The notes under the pieces were generated by a model. That model had not been told where the DNA came from, did no database searches, and worked only from the letters and a program-made list of their open reading frames with translations. This document shows positions 54,276 to 63,588 of a DNA stretch of 64,000 nt, piece after piece (position 1 is the stretch's first letter; each line of letters opens with the position of its first letter). Origin of the DNA: Lentibacillus daqui (GTDB taxonomy: Bacteria > Bacillota > Bacilli > Bacillales > Amphibacillaceae); contig NZ_CP114176.1 in assembly GCF_027186265.1 (NCBI RefSeq), positions 3,348,001-3,412,000 of the forward strand. The letters run 5' to 3'. The translations under genes were made by a program, and so were the position numbers.

Positions 54276-55280
54276 TTATTTTGTGGCCGCTTGAGCCAAC
54301 AGCTGTTTAGCCCTCTCATCTTGCAGCCAGCAGTCCACATGGTGGGTAGCTGACAGCTTCGATTGAAACGGATAAACTTTATTACACACCTCCATCGCCA
54401 TTGGACATCGCGCTGTAAACGGACATCCTTGAGGAGGTGAGAATAAATCAGGTGGTGTACCATCAATCGGGGTTAAATTTGCCCCTTTTAAATCGAGCCT
54501 TGGCACCGATTGAAGCAGTCCTCTTGTATAAGGGTGCTGCGGCTGATAAAAGATTTCCCGCTTGGTGCCGACTTCAATAATTTTACCGGCATACATGACA
54601 GCAATCCGATCCGCGATTTTGGCAACAACCCCCAAGTCATGCGTAATTAAAATAATCGAAACCCCTGTCCGGCTCTGAATTTTTTCAAACAGTTCCAGTA
54701 TTTGCGCCTGGATTGTGACATCAAGCGCGGTTGTCGGTTCATCTGCAATCAACAGCTCCGGCTCGCAGATCAGTGCCATGGCAATCACAATCCGTTGCCG
54801 CATTCCACCACTAAATTGATGCGGATATTGTTTCAAACGAACTTTCGGATTCGGTATCCCTACTAGCTCCATCATTTCCAGTGCTTTCTTTTTGGCATGT
54901 GTGTGTGAAATATCCTGGTGCTGCTTTAACCCTTCCATCAGCTGATTACCAATCGTTAATGTTGGATTAAGTGCGGTCATTGGATCTTGAAAAATCATGG
55001 ATATATCAACACCACGAATTTTGCTTATTTCTTTATTCGATAACATTGTCAATTCCTGCCCGCGAAACATGATCGAACCGTCAGCTATTTTGCCCGGGGG
55101 ATCAGGGATGAGCCGCATAATCGCATTCGTTGTCACACTTTTACCACAGCCAGACTCGCCAACAATAGCCAATGTTTCGCCTTTATACAAATCAAAGTTT
55201 ACCCCGCGGACAGCCTTGACCGTACCACCATAGGTTGAAAAAGTCACATGCAGATTGTTCACTTCCAGAATTTTTTCCAA
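54276..55280 (-). CDS. oppD: Oligopeptide ABC transporter ATP-binding protein OppD/DppD
   Basis: A 334-residue first ATPase of the importer: Walker A GESGCGKSVTTNA, Q-loop MIFQDPMTALNPT, signature FSGGMRQRIVIA, Walker B LLIADEPTTALD, H-loop LITHDLGVV, and the C-terminal peptide-transporter extension with CPFTARCPMAMEVC. It starts nine bases after the OppC stop, tightly linked in the operon. Confidence 0.9.
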   Translation of the reverse strand: MEKILEVNNLHVTFSTYGGTVKAVRGVNFDLYKGETLAIVGESGCGKSVTTNAIMRLIPDPPGKIADGSIMFRGQELTMLSNKEISKIRGVDISMIFQDPMTALNPTLTIGNQLMEGLKQHQDISHTHAKKKALEMMELVGIPNPKVRLKQYPHQFSGGMRQRIVIAMALICEPELLIADEPTTALDVTIQAQILELFEKIQSRTGVSIILITHDLGVVAKIADRIAVMYAGKIIEVGTKREIFYQPQHPYTRGLLQSVPRLDLKGANLTPIDGTPPDLFSPPQGCPFTARCPMAMEVCNKVYPFQSKLSATHHVDCWLQDERAKQLLAQAATK

Positions 55281-55289
55281 TTCTATCCC

Positions 55290-56246
55290 CTACTTTCTTA
55301 GCTTCGGATCAAGCGCATCTTGCAAGCCATCGCCTAAAACATTAAAAGCAAACATCGTAAACGAGATGAAAAATGCCGGGAAAAATAATGTCCACCAATT
55401 ACCTGAAAGGATGGCTCCTAATGCATCGTTTGCCATCGTTCCCCAGCTTGCATATGGCGATTGAATCCCCAGTCCCAGAAAACTGAGGAACGCCTCGGCA
55501 AAAATGGCACTAGGTACTGTTAAGGTCATTTGCACGATAATTGGTCCCATTGTATTAGGAAGCAAATTTTTATTGATGATCCGTCCCGTTTTTGTGCCAA
55601 ACGATTTGGAGGCAAGCACAAATTCATAGTTTTTAATTTGCAGCACCTGCCCACGGACAATTCTAGCCATCCCGACCCAGCCGGTTACCGTCAGTGCCAG
55701 AATAATGGTTGTCAAACTGGGACCAATCACAACTAAAAATAAAATCACGACAAGCAGATATGGCAGTCCATATAACACTTCAATAATCCGCATCATGATA
55801 TTATCCGCTCGCCCACCCTTGTAACCGGAAATCCCTCCGTAAACAACACCAATAAATAGATCTATCAGTGCTGCCATTAACCCAACAAATAAGGAAATCC
55901 TGGCTCCATACCATGTTCTGGTAAATACATCACGCCCTAATGAATCAGTACCAAACCAATGATCTGCGGTTGGCGGCATAAATTGCTCAGATAAGCTACC
56001 TTCTCTGACCGAGTAAGGGGACAACATCGGACCAATAATTGCCATAACAGTTAACAGAATTAAAAAAATGAGTCCGGTCATAGCCAGTTTATTTTTCACC
56101 AATCGTCGCCATGCATCTTGCCAATAAGATAACGAAGGCCTGGAAACCTTTTCGGCAGCATGTAAATCTTTTTCCTTCCAGTGAAACCACTCGTCTGGCA
56201 CCTGTTTGTAAGGAGAATGGCTGGTTTGTTCTGATAATGGTTCCAT
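55290..56246 (-). CDS. oppC: Oligopeptide ABC transporter permease OppC/DppC
   Basis: A 318-residue membrane subunit with an N-terminal cytoplasmic stretch, the OppC_N segment (WRRLVKNKLAMTGLIFLILL), FGTDSLGRDVFTRTWYGAR and the permease EAA loop (AEAFLSFLGLGIQSPYASWG). ATG at 56246 is placed one base after the OppB stop and preceded by AAGGAGGAG. An in-frame ATG at 56312 lies within oppB and is rejected. Confidence 0.9.
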   Translation of the reverse strand: MEPLSEQTSHSPYKQVPDEWFHWKEKDLHAAEKVSRPSLSYWQDAWRRLVKNKLAMTGLIFLILLTVMAIIGPMLSPYSVREGSLSEQFMPPTADHWFGTDSLGRDVFTRTWYGARISLFVGLMAALIDLFIGVVYGGISGYKGGRADNIMMRIIEVLYGLPYLLVVILFLVVIGPSLTTIILALTVTGWVGMARIVRGQVLQIKNYEFVLASKSFGTKTGRIINKNLLPNTMGPIIVQMTLTVPSAIFAEAFLSFLGLGIQSPYASWGTMANDALGAILSGNWWTLFFPAFFISFTMFAFNVLGDGLQDALDPKLRK

Positions 56247-56247
56247 C

Positions 56248-57180
56248 TCATTCTCCTCCTTTTTTGTGCAGCTTGATGCGTGGATCCAGCAGTCCATAAG
56301 CGATGTCAACAAGGAATAACATGAAGATCAGGAACGCACTATAGAACACAGTTGTCCCCATAATCACTGGATAATCACGCTGATTGATACTTTCCACAAA
56401 ATATTTTCCCATTCCTGGTATAGCGAAGATCTTCTCAATCACAAAGGTACCGGTTAAAATACTGGCAAGCAATGTCCCCAATATGGTTACCACTGGCATC
56501 AGCGCATTTTTCAGTGCATGCTTGATGATAATTTTCCATGGACTAAGGCCTTTTGCCCGGGCCATTTTAATATAATCCTGCGTCAACACCTCCAGCATGG
56601 TCGACCGGGTTAACCTGGCAATAATCGCCATCGGCCCGGTTGCCAGTGCAATGATCGGCAGGACCATATGGGCAGGACTCGACCATGTTGCCGGGGGGAA
56701 TAATTTAATGTTCACCGCCAATTCCTGAATCAGCAATGTTGCCAGTACAAAGTTGGGAATCGAGATACCTAAGACCGCAAAGCTCATGGCGGCATAATCA
56801 ATCACTTTGTTATGTTTTAATGCTGCAAGAATTCCCAAGACAATTCCGGAAATCAGTGCGACAATGATCGTAGCAAATCCCAATTCAAAAGAAATCGGAA
56901 AGCCCCGCCCAAGCAAATCGTTCACAGTCTCAGTCGGCTGTTTGATAGAAGGACCAAAATCAAACGTGACAATTGACTTTAAATAGAGCACATACTGGAT
57001 ATAGTACGGTTTATCCAGATTATAATGCTTCTCCAGATTCGCCTGTACTGTCTCATTCGTTCCCCGCTCCTCATTAAAAGGCGAACCCGGGATGGTGACC
57101 ATTAAGACAAAAGTCAGGGTAACGATGATCCAAATGGTAACAACCATCAGGAGGAACCGTTTTAAAATAAATCGTGCCAT
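56248..57180 (-). CDS. oppB: Oligopeptide ABC transporter permease OppB/DppB
   Basis: A 310-residue membrane subunit, first gene of the operon. Typical OppB features are the first span FLLMVVTIWIIVTLTFVLM, GSPFNEERG, the cytoplasmic EAA-type loop (YIKMARAKGLSPWKIIIKHALKNA) and FVIEKIFAIPGMGKYF. It forms the pore with OppC. A possible CcpA site lies about 105 bases upstream. Confidence 0.9.
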   Translation of the reverse strand: MARFILKRFLLMVVTIWIIVTLTFVLMVTIPGSPFNEERGTNETVQANLEKHYNLDKPYYIQYVLYLKSIVTFDFGPSIKQPTETVNDLLGRGFPISFELGFATIIVALISGIVLGILAALKHNKVIDYAAMSFAVLGISIPNFVLATLLIQELAVNIKLFPPATWSSPAHMVLPIIALATGPMAIIARLTRSTMLEVLTQDYIKMARAKGLSPWKIIIKHALKNALMPVVTILGTLLASILTGTFVIEKIFAIPGMGKYFVESINQRDYPVIMGTTVFYSAFLIFMLFLVDIAYGLLDPRIKLHKKGGE

Positions 57181-57285
57181 TTTGTCACCTCGCTATCATG
57201 TCTGCTATAATCTCTTAATTACTGCTACTGTCAAAAGTAGTGGAAAGGCTGAAAAAGGATATGTATTTTTAGGTTAAAAGCCCTT

Positions 57286-57303
57286 CGGTAAACGGTTTCA
57301 ATA
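57286..57303 (-). promoter_or_regulatory. Possible cre (CcpA) site upstream of oppB
   Basis: Minus-strand TTGAAACCGTTTACC fits the cre consensus WTGNAANCGNWNNCW at 14 of 15 positions. It lies where it could act on the operon promoter. The remainder of 57181-57534 is AT-rich without a visible gene. Confidence 0.35.
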
Positions 57304-57534
57304 GTTTGATAGTAAAAGGGTAGTAACTGTCTATCGATCATCATGCTATACATCGCCATTTCCCCGATCCTCCCATACTAAAGCACTAAGTTCCCCACTT
57401 ATATAATTACTAATTTTTTAACAATTTTATCATATATCAACTAAATTGGAAAGACTTATTTGTACAAATTACCCGAATACCTGGAACAGACAAAGTATGC
57501 ATATTGTAAACTGTACGGCTGCCTGAAAACAACG

Positions 57535-57571
57535 CAAAAAAGCAGAAACCCAAACAAAAGGATTTCTGCTT
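57535..57571 (-). terminator. Terminator after murA
   Basis: AGCAGAAATCC pairs with GGGTTTCTGCT, followed by TTTTTT on the minus strand, about 20 bases past the stop. Confidence 0.85.
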
Positions 57572-57589
57572 CATATTAAATATAAATAT

Positions 57590-58933
57590 TTAAGAAAACT
57601 TTGCTACAAGACTATTAAGACGATATTCTGCATCCGTCTGTGATGTTTCTTTTTTTATTTTGACTGGTTCCTTCTGGTCATTAACACGTTCAATATCTGC
57701 ACCAAGTGCCGCTAATTTACCAGCAAAATCAACATAACCGCGATCCAAATGTTTCAACTCGGTAACACGTGTATACCCTTCTGCACGTAATCCGGCAAGA
57801 ATAAGAGCTGCAGCTGCACGTAAATCAGTGGCAGCAACCTCTGCGCCTTGCAAATCGGTATTACCGTTGATGATCACACTGCGTCCTTCGATTTTCATTT
57901 TTGCATTCATGCGACGGAATTCCTCTACATGCATAAAGCGATTCTCAAACACGGTTTCCGTAATGACACTTGTACCTTTTGCAAACAGCATCAAAGCCAT
58001 CATTTGTGACTGCATATCGGTTGGAAATCCTGGATGTGGCAATGTCTTAATATCAGTTGCACTTAAATGTTTCGGGCCGATCACCCGTAACCCGCCTTGT
58101 TCATCTTTAACAGTTACATTCATTTCCTCAAGTTTCGAAATCACAGAACGCAAATGTTCACGTACCGCATTCTCAATGAGAATATTTCCTCCTGTAATGG
58201 CAGCGGCGACCATGAATGTACCTGCCTCGACCCTGTCAGGAATAATCGCATGTTCAGCGCCATGCAACCTTTCTACACCCTCGATCCGAATGGTTTCAGT
58301 ACCAGCACCAACAACGCACGCACCCATTTTATTAAGGAAATTTGCCAAGTCTACGATTTCCGGCTCTTTGGCGCAATTTTCAATCACTGTTTTGCCTTCA
58401 GCAAGTGCAGCAGCCATCATAATGTTTTCCGTTGCACCAACACTTGGGACATCCAGGTAAATTTTTGCACCTTGAAGTCTGCCGTCCACTTTTGCCTCAA
58501 CAAAGCCGTTACCGACATGGACTTCGGCACCCATTGCTTCAAATCCTTTTAAATGTAAATCGATTGGTCTTGAACCAATAGCACAACCACCAGGCATAGC
58601 AACTTTAGCATGACCATAACGAGCTAATAAGGGCCCCAATACCAACACAGATGCCCGCATTTTACGAACATACTCAAATGGAGCTTCCGTTAATAAGTCC
58701 CTTGATGCATCAATCGTAATCGTATTGTTTTCAAAATATACATTTGCATTCATATTGCGAATGACTTCGTTTATCGTATAAACATCAGCTAAAACCGGAA
58801 CATCGTGCAAAACGCTTTTTCCTTCACTTGCAATGATACTTGCAGCGATTACTGGAAGCACTGCATTCTTAGCACCTTCAACCTTTACGGCACCATTTAA
58901 TGGTCTACCGCCGCGAACGATGATTTTTTCCAT
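57590..58933 (-). CDS. murA: UDP-N-acetylglucosamine 1-carboxyvinyltransferase MurA
   Basis: A 447-residue cytoplasmic enzyme that transfers enolpyruvate from PEP to UDP-GlcNAc, the first committed step of peptidoglycan synthesis and the fosfomycin target. It has the N-terminal GGRPLNGAVKVEGAKNAVLP, the catalytic Cys loop MPGGCAIGSRPIDLH and PGFPTDMQSQMMAL. A lysine-rich C-terminal extension (about the last 25 residues) exceeds the B. subtilis MurAA length of 436. Upstream ywmB, ywzB and atp genes reproduce the Bacillus order. Confidence 0.95.
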   Translation of the reverse strand: MEKIIVRGGRPLNGAVKVEGAKNAVLPVIAASIIASEGKSVLHDVPVLADVYTINEVIRNMNANVYFENNTITIDASRDLLTEAPFEYVRKMRASVLVLGPLLARYGHAKVAMPGGCAIGSRPIDLHLKGFEAMGAEVHVGNGFVEAKVDGRLQGAKIYLDVPSVGATENIMMAAALAEGKTVIENCAKEPEIVDLANFLNKMGACVVGAGTETIRIEGVERLHGAEHAIIPDRVEAGTFMVAAAITGGNILIENAVREHLRSVISKLEEMNVTVKDEQGGLRVIGPKHLSATDIKTLPHPGFPTDMQSQMMALMLFAKGTSVITETVFENRFMHVEEFRRMNAKMKIEGRSVIINGNTDLQGAEVAATDLRAAAALILAGLRAEGYTRVTELKHLDRGYVDFAGKLAALGADIERVNDQKEPVKIKKETSQTDAEYRLNSLVAKFS

Positions 58934-58966
58934 GTTTCAATCTCCTTCAGTTGCGATTTCTCTATA

Positions 58967-59683
58967 TTAATATTCAGTTATCAAGATAGGTGTTCCAATC
59001 GTTAATTTCGGCTTTTCGTTATTATTGTTGATTGCCACTTGAACATTCACTTTTTCATCCATTATTTTGATGTTCCGGTCCCATAATGGTGTATACCCGT
59101 AAATAATTTTATTAACCGTCGAATGTTTAATGGAATCCGTTTGTGTCGAAATTTGACGAATGTTTAAGTCCTTCGCTAATTCCTTTAAAAAATAATCACT
59201 ACTTATTGTACCATTATTTTCTGTTGTAAGACAAGTAAATACCTGTGCATTTTTTGTGAACATATTCTCGGGGAGTGCATTCATTCTCCTTATGTAACCT
59301 TGTTTGATTGTCCGATCCCAGTGATCCCCGCTAATTTCCGCTATTACCTCGGAATGATACCTTGTATTAGTCGGTACAATCACTTTAAACGATTCGGTCA
59401 TCCCCCCTACTTTATGAGCACCACTAAATGAATATTTTATAACGTTTTCGCCTTTTTCTGTAGAGACTAAATACCTATTTTTTAATTGTTTTACTAATTT
59501 GTTCACATTTTTCCGGTCCATCTGTTCTCTGACCGTTACCTGCCAGTTTTCTACGGTTAAATCGTGCTTCGTAACAATGGTTGCCAAATCTATCATTTCA
59601 TCGTCTGCGGCTTGTGTATATCCAATCGTAGCTTTGGTTATTAGTGCTAGTAATAAAACAAGCAAGAGTCCAGTTTTCTTCAT
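58967..59683 (-). CDS. ywmB: YwmB-family secreted protein (TATA-box-binding-protein-like, DUF1779)
   Basis: A 238-residue protein with a signal peptide (KKTGLLLVLLLALITKATIG) and the DUF1779 body (NVNKLVKQLKNRYLV; KVGGMTESFKVIVP; YTPLWDRNIKIMDEKVNVQV). Function unknown. The position between ywzB and murA matches Bacillus. ATG follows GAGGAATCG. Confidence 0.85.
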   Translation of the reverse strand: MKKTGLLLVLLLALITKATIGYTQAADDEMIDLATIVTKHDLTVENWQVTVREQMDRKNVNKLVKQLKNRYLVSTEKGENVIKYSFSGAHKVGGMTESFKVIVPTNTRYHSEVIAEISGDHWDRTIKQGYIRRMNALPENMFTKNAQVFTCLTTENNGTISSDYFLKELAKDLNIRQISTQTDSIKHSTVNKIIYGYTPLWDRNIKIMDEKVNVQVAINNNNEKPKLTIGTPILITEY

Positions 59684-59815
59684 GTCGATTCCTCCTGTTC
59701 AAAAACTATCATCAGTATGAACAAGAGGAATAGAAATAATACTGCACAAATTTCGACATATTTAATAGTTTACCAGATTTATATTGACCTCCTTTTTTCA
59801 AAAGAGCGCTTTTGG

Positions 59816-60055
59816 TTAAAAGAGGTACAATAGATCTTGTGACCACTGAAGAATCTCCAGGAAGAAGCGGCTGACTCCAGTGCCTATGACAATTGTTATG
59901 AATAATAGTAACACTCTTGCCTCTGTGACTTTTCCTTTACGAATCAGCGGGTCAAAATTTATCGTCTGTACAACCTTCCACGTGATAAAGATAAAAATCA
60001 AATGCGATATAATGCTGACTACCGCGAGTTGTCCAATTGAAAACATTTCGTTCAC
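59816..60055 (-). CDS. ywzB: YwzB-family membrane protein (DUF1146)
   Basis: A 79-residue protein with two membrane spans separated by a polar loop (KVVQTINFDPLIRKGKVTEA, a family hallmark). It lies downstream of the atp operon in Bacillaceae. Function unknown, possibly linked to membrane energy proteins by location only. Confidence 0.85.
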   Translation of the reverse strand: MNEMFSIGQLAVVSIISHLIFIFITWKVVQTINFDPLIRKGKVTEARVLLLFITIVIGTGVSRFFLEILQWSQDLLYLF

Positions 60056-60408
60056 ACCTTATTCTACATAATTAGTTATTGTGCTTTCCCCCATTAACTA
60101 ATATTGGTATGCATATACACATAACATGCCATGCAGGACTTATTTCATACGTGGTCAAGACAAAGCACCACAACAAGTGCAAATGTAGTGTCAGGGAAAT
60201 TACTATTCAATACTTTGCCATGTACATCGTTGAATGTCAAATGCTCTTTATGAAATACCTGTCGAAAAATAGTTCGTGGCGGAGAAGAAATATTTCATTT
60301 CCCGGGAAATATCGACATGATTTGGGTAGCTCCCTAAACCCAAGCAACAAACTGTTTAACCTTTTAACGGATCAATTCCACATCGGTGTTTGTCGCTTTT
60401 AGGAGGAT

Positions 60409-60448
60409 GTTCAAAAAATCTGCTAAAAATCACGCATCGAATTTCTTC
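60409..60448. repeat. Truncated MITE-like copy
   Basis: About 40 bases matching the left end of the element at 45332, with several substitutions. The right end is missing. Confidence 0.55.
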
Positions 60449-60454
60449 CAAAAA

Positions 60455-60486
60455 GCGAAAAAAGCCCCCACAATTGTGAGAGACTT
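60455..60486 (-). terminator. Terminator of the atp operon
   Basis: AGTCTCTCAC pairs with GTGGGGGCT (G-T pairs, one bulge), followed by TTTTT on the minus strand, just after the atpC stop. Confidence 0.75.
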
Positions 60487-60494
60487 TCTACCTT

Positions 60495-60890
60495 TTAACG
60501 AGCAATGCTCAATCGGTTGGATGCTCGTTTGAGTGCTAATTCTGCCCGTTGGAAGTCAATTTCATCCTGTTTGGACTGAAGACGTTGCTCTGCTCGTGTT
60601 TTGGCACGTTCAGCGCGTTCGACATCGATATCAGAAGGTCGCTCGGCAGACTGGGCAAGAATGGTCACCCGATCCGGACGAACCTCTAAAAAACCGCCAT
60701 TAACCGCCAACCGTTCTACATTATTGCCGTTTTTCAAGCGTACTGCACTGATCGTCAACGGAGCGACTAATGGAATATGGCCCGCTAAAATACCAAGTTC
60801 TCCGTTTTCAGCTTTACAGCTAACCATCTCATAACTATCTTCCAAAACTGGACCATCAGGAGTAACAACACTCACCGTTAGTGTTTTCAA
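60495..60890 (-). CDS. atpC: F1F0 ATP synthase epsilon subunit
   Basis: A 131-residue central-stalk subunit that couples and regulates F1. N-terminal beta sandwich (TLTVSVVTPDGPVLEDSYEM; GELGILAGHIPLVAPL) and C-terminal helical hairpin rich in Arg/Glu/Ala. Last gene of the atp operon. It is separated from atpD by an unusually long gap that carries a repeat. Confidence 0.95.
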   Translation of the reverse strand: MKTLTVSVVTPDGPVLEDSYEMVSCKAENGELGILAGHIPLVAPLTISAVRLKNGNNVERLAVNGGFLEVRPDRVTILAQSAERPSDIDVERAERAKTRAEQRLQSKQDEIDFQRAELALKRASNRLSIAR

Positions 60891-60902
60891 TGTAACCCCT
60901 CC

Positions 60903-61041
60903 TTGTCTAGCTCCATCTTCCAGCGGCTAGTGGACTTCCTTCGCCTTCGTACGATAAGTCAACATCGGCTCGGGGGCAAAGGAATGCCGACTAAGAACGG
61001 GCTTGCGCTCAGGCGTCGGCATACCCCTTTTGCAGGGGCAT
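60903..61041. repeat. Structured intergenic repeat between atpD and atpC
   Basis: It begins near TGTCTAGCTCC and includes the 56-bp module at 60986-61041, which matches the inverse of 38470-38525 with about one mismatch. The module folds as two hairpins: GCCGAC with GTCGGC, and ACCCCTTTTG with CAGGGGCA. The whole atpD-atpC gap is 287 bases against a few tens in related operons. The remainder to 61177 shows no gene. Confidence 0.7.
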
Positions 61042-61177
61042 GTTTCCTTTATCTCCCACGGCTTAGTCCATCCATACGCCGCTACCCGGACGATTTCGCC
61101 TTTCTTAAGACCCGTGAGACAGCATTGGTTTTTAGCCCATATAGCTACTGGTAAAGCTGCTGCCCACAAAGGTCTGC

Positions 61178-62593
61178 TTATTGTTCCATTGCTTTCGCTT
61201 TTTCAACTACCTCTTCAATTCGTCCAACCAAACGGAACGCATCTTCAGGCAAGTCATCATATTTTCCATCCAGGATTTCACGGAAGTCTTTGACTGTTTC
61301 TTTAACTGGAACATATGAGCCTTTCTGTCCCGTAAACTGTTCCGCAACATGGAAGTTTTGTGATAAGAAGAATTGAATACGACGTGCGCGTGCTACTGTC
61401 AATTTATCTTCATCAGAAAGTTCATCCATACCAAGAATAGCAATAATATCTTGCAATTCTTTATAACGTTGCAGTGTTTGTTGAACTTCACGAGCAACTT
61501 CGTAATGTTCGTTTCCAACAATATCCGGATCCAATGCACGTGATGTAGATGCTAATGGATCTACTGCCGGGTAAATACCTTGCTCGGATAACCCACGATC
61601 AAGGTTGGTCGTCGCATCCAAGTGTGCAAATGTTGTCGCAGGTGCCGGGTCAGTATAGTCATCTGCTGGTACATAAATGGCTTGGATCGAGGTTACCGAT
61701 CCTTTATTTGTCGAAGTAATCCGTTCCTGCAATTGACCCATTTCTGTTGCCAGTGTTGGCTGATAACCAACCGCAGATGGCATCCGGCCAAGCAATGCGG
61801 AAACTTCAGATCCTGCTTGGGTAAAACGGAAAATATTATCGATAAATAATAGCACGTCCTGACCTTGCTCATCACGGAAATATTCCGCCATGGTCAATCC
61901 GGTCAATGCCACCCGCATCCGTGCTCCTGGTGGCTCGTTCATTTGTCCGAATACCATCGCAGTTTTTGCGATAACACCAGAATCTTTCATTTCATAGTAA
62001 AGGTCGTTCCCTTCACGTGTCCGTTCACCAACACCGGCAAATACGGAAATACCACCATGCTCTTGGGCAATGTTATTAATTAACTCTTGGATTAATACCG
62101 TTTTCCCTACACCGGCACCACCAAACAAGCCGATTTTACCACCCTTGATATATGGTGCAAGCAGGTCTACAACTTTAATTCCCGTTTCCAAAATTTCTGT
62201 ATCTGTTGCAAGATCTTCAAATTTTGGTGAATCCCGGTGGATCGGATCCCTACGAATCCCTTTATCCAATGGCTCATCCAAGTCGATATGATCACCAAGT
62301 ACATTAAATACACGGCCAAGGGTAGCATCCCCAACCGGCACCGATATTGGACCGCCCAAATCTTGTACTTCCATACCACGCATGACACCGTCTGTTGATG
62401 ACATGGCAATGGTTCTTACTGCATTGTCACCAAGATGAAGCGCTACTTCCAATGTAAGATCAATACTTACATGTGAATCGTCTTCAGCTTTATAATCGAT
62501 CTGCAACGCATTTAAAATATCAGGGAGATTGTCGTCATCAAAGCGTACATCGACAACTGGTCCCATGACTTGTGTAACGTAACCTTTCGACAT
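61178..62593 (-). CDS. atpD: F1F0 ATP synthase beta subunit
   Basis: The 471-residue catalytic subunit of F1. P-loop GGAGVGKTVLIQELI, catalytic region VGERTREGNDLYYEM, and the DELSEEDKLTVARARR-like DELSDE motif that contacts gamma. It uses the proton gradient to make ATP on the cytoplasmic side. Lies 38 bases after atpG. Confidence 0.97.
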   Translation of the reverse strand: MSKGYVTQVMGPVVDVRFDDDNLPDILNALQIDYKAEDDSHVSIDLTLEVALHLGDNAVRTIAMSSTDGVMRGMEVQDLGGPISVPVGDATLGRVFNVLGDHIDLDEPLDKGIRRDPIHRDSPKFEDLATDTEILETGIKVVDLLAPYIKGGKIGLFGGAGVGKTVLIQELINNIAQEHGGISVFAGVGERTREGNDLYYEMKDSGVIAKTAMVFGQMNEPPGARMRVALTGLTMAEYFRDEQGQDVLLFIDNIFRFTQAGSEVSALLGRMPSAVGYQPTLATEMGQLQERITSTNKGSVTSIQAIYVPADDYTDPAPATTFAHLDATTNLDRGLSEQGIYPAVDPLASTSRALDPDIVGNEHYEVAREVQQTLQRYKELQDIIAILGMDELSDEDKLTVARARRIQFFLSQNFHVAEQFTGQKGSYVPVKETVKDFREILDGKYDDLPEDAFRLVGRIEEVVEKAKAMEQ

Positions 62594-62630
62594 TTGTTTC
62601 CCTCCTATCTAACTTTCAACCGCTAAAGCA

Positions 62631-63491
62631 CTATTCCAAAGCAGCTGCACCGCCGACAATTTCCGTGATTTCCTGTGTGATGGCTGCCTGGCGTGCACGG
62701 TTATAAGTTAATGATAAATCATCAATAATATCTTTTGCGTTATCTTTTGCATTCCGCATTGCATTCATCCTTGCAGCATGTTCACTAGCTTTTCCATCCA
62801 ATAATGCACCATAAATCAGGCTTTCTGCATACTGTGGCAAAAGCACATCTAAAATTGCTTCTTCACTTGGTTCGTATTCATAAGCGCTTTTTATTTGCGA
62901 TTCTGATTGGATATCCGTTAATGGTAAAAGCTTCTTCGCTGTCACCTGCTGAGAGATTCTGCTGACAAAATGATTGTAAAATAAATTCAATTCATCGATT
63001 TCCCCGTCGATAAACATGTTAACCGTCTCACTTGCCAATGCCTTAATGTCAGCAAAATTCGGCTGATCAGCAAGCCCGAGAATACTTTTTACCACCGGAA
63101 TGTTCCGGTTTTTGAAAAAATCGTAGCCAATGCGTCCGGCAACGATAATCGCATATTCATCCTCCGATTGATGACGTTTGGCAATTGTTTGATGTAACTC
63201 CCGTAAAACATTACTGTTATATGCACCTGCCAGCCCACGGTCCGACGTAATAACAAGGTACCCGGTCTTTTTTACATCGCGCGATTGCAACATCGGATGC
63301 TCTACACTTGTGTTGTTTGTTGCAATACTAGCTACGACTTCCTGAATCTTTTCACTATAAGGTACAAACGAGCGTGCATTTTGTTCGGCACGGGTCAATT
63401 TAGAGGCGGATACCATTTCCATTGCCCCGGTAATTTTATTCATGTTCTTCGTGGAATCAATCCGATGTTTAATATCTCTAAGTGATGCCAA
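62631..63491 (-). CDS. atpG: F1F0 ATP synthase gamma subunit
   Basis: The 286-residue rotor shaft of F1. Conserved N-terminal helix (SLRDIKHRIDSTKNMNKITG, then AMEMVSASKL) and C-terminal helix (YNRARQAAITQEITEIVGGA) form the coiled coil that turns inside alpha3-beta3. Position between atpA and atpD is standard. Confidence 0.96.
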   Translation of the reverse strand: MASLRDIKHRIDSTKNMNKITGAMEMVSASKLTRAEQNARSFVPYSEKIQEVVASIATNNTSVEHPMLQSRDVKKTGYLVITSDRGLAGAYNSNVLRELHQTIAKRHQSEDEYAIIVAGRIGYDFFKNRNIPVVKSILGLADQPNFADIKALASETVNMFIDGEIDELNLFYNHFVSRISQQVTAKKLLPLTDIQSESQIKSAYEYEPSEEAILDVLLPQYAESLIYGALLDGKASEHAARMNAMRNAKDNAKDIIDDLSLTYNRARQAAITQEITEIVGGAAALE

Positions 63492-63588
63492 GCTTGTTCA
63501 CCGCCTTTCGTAACAGAGTACAAGACATGGGACTTGTGCCGAAATTCGGTTCCCCTAATTTCGACATTCATGTCCCCATATGTCTTAT

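Larger units (their letters stand above)
60056..60494. other. Region between ywzB and the atp operon
   Basis: No supported gene. It contains a truncated MITE end at 60409-60448 (GTTCAAAAAATC, CTAAAAATCA, CGAATTTC, matching the left half of copy B) and the atp terminator. The ywzB promoter should lie near 60070-60150. Confidence 0.45.
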
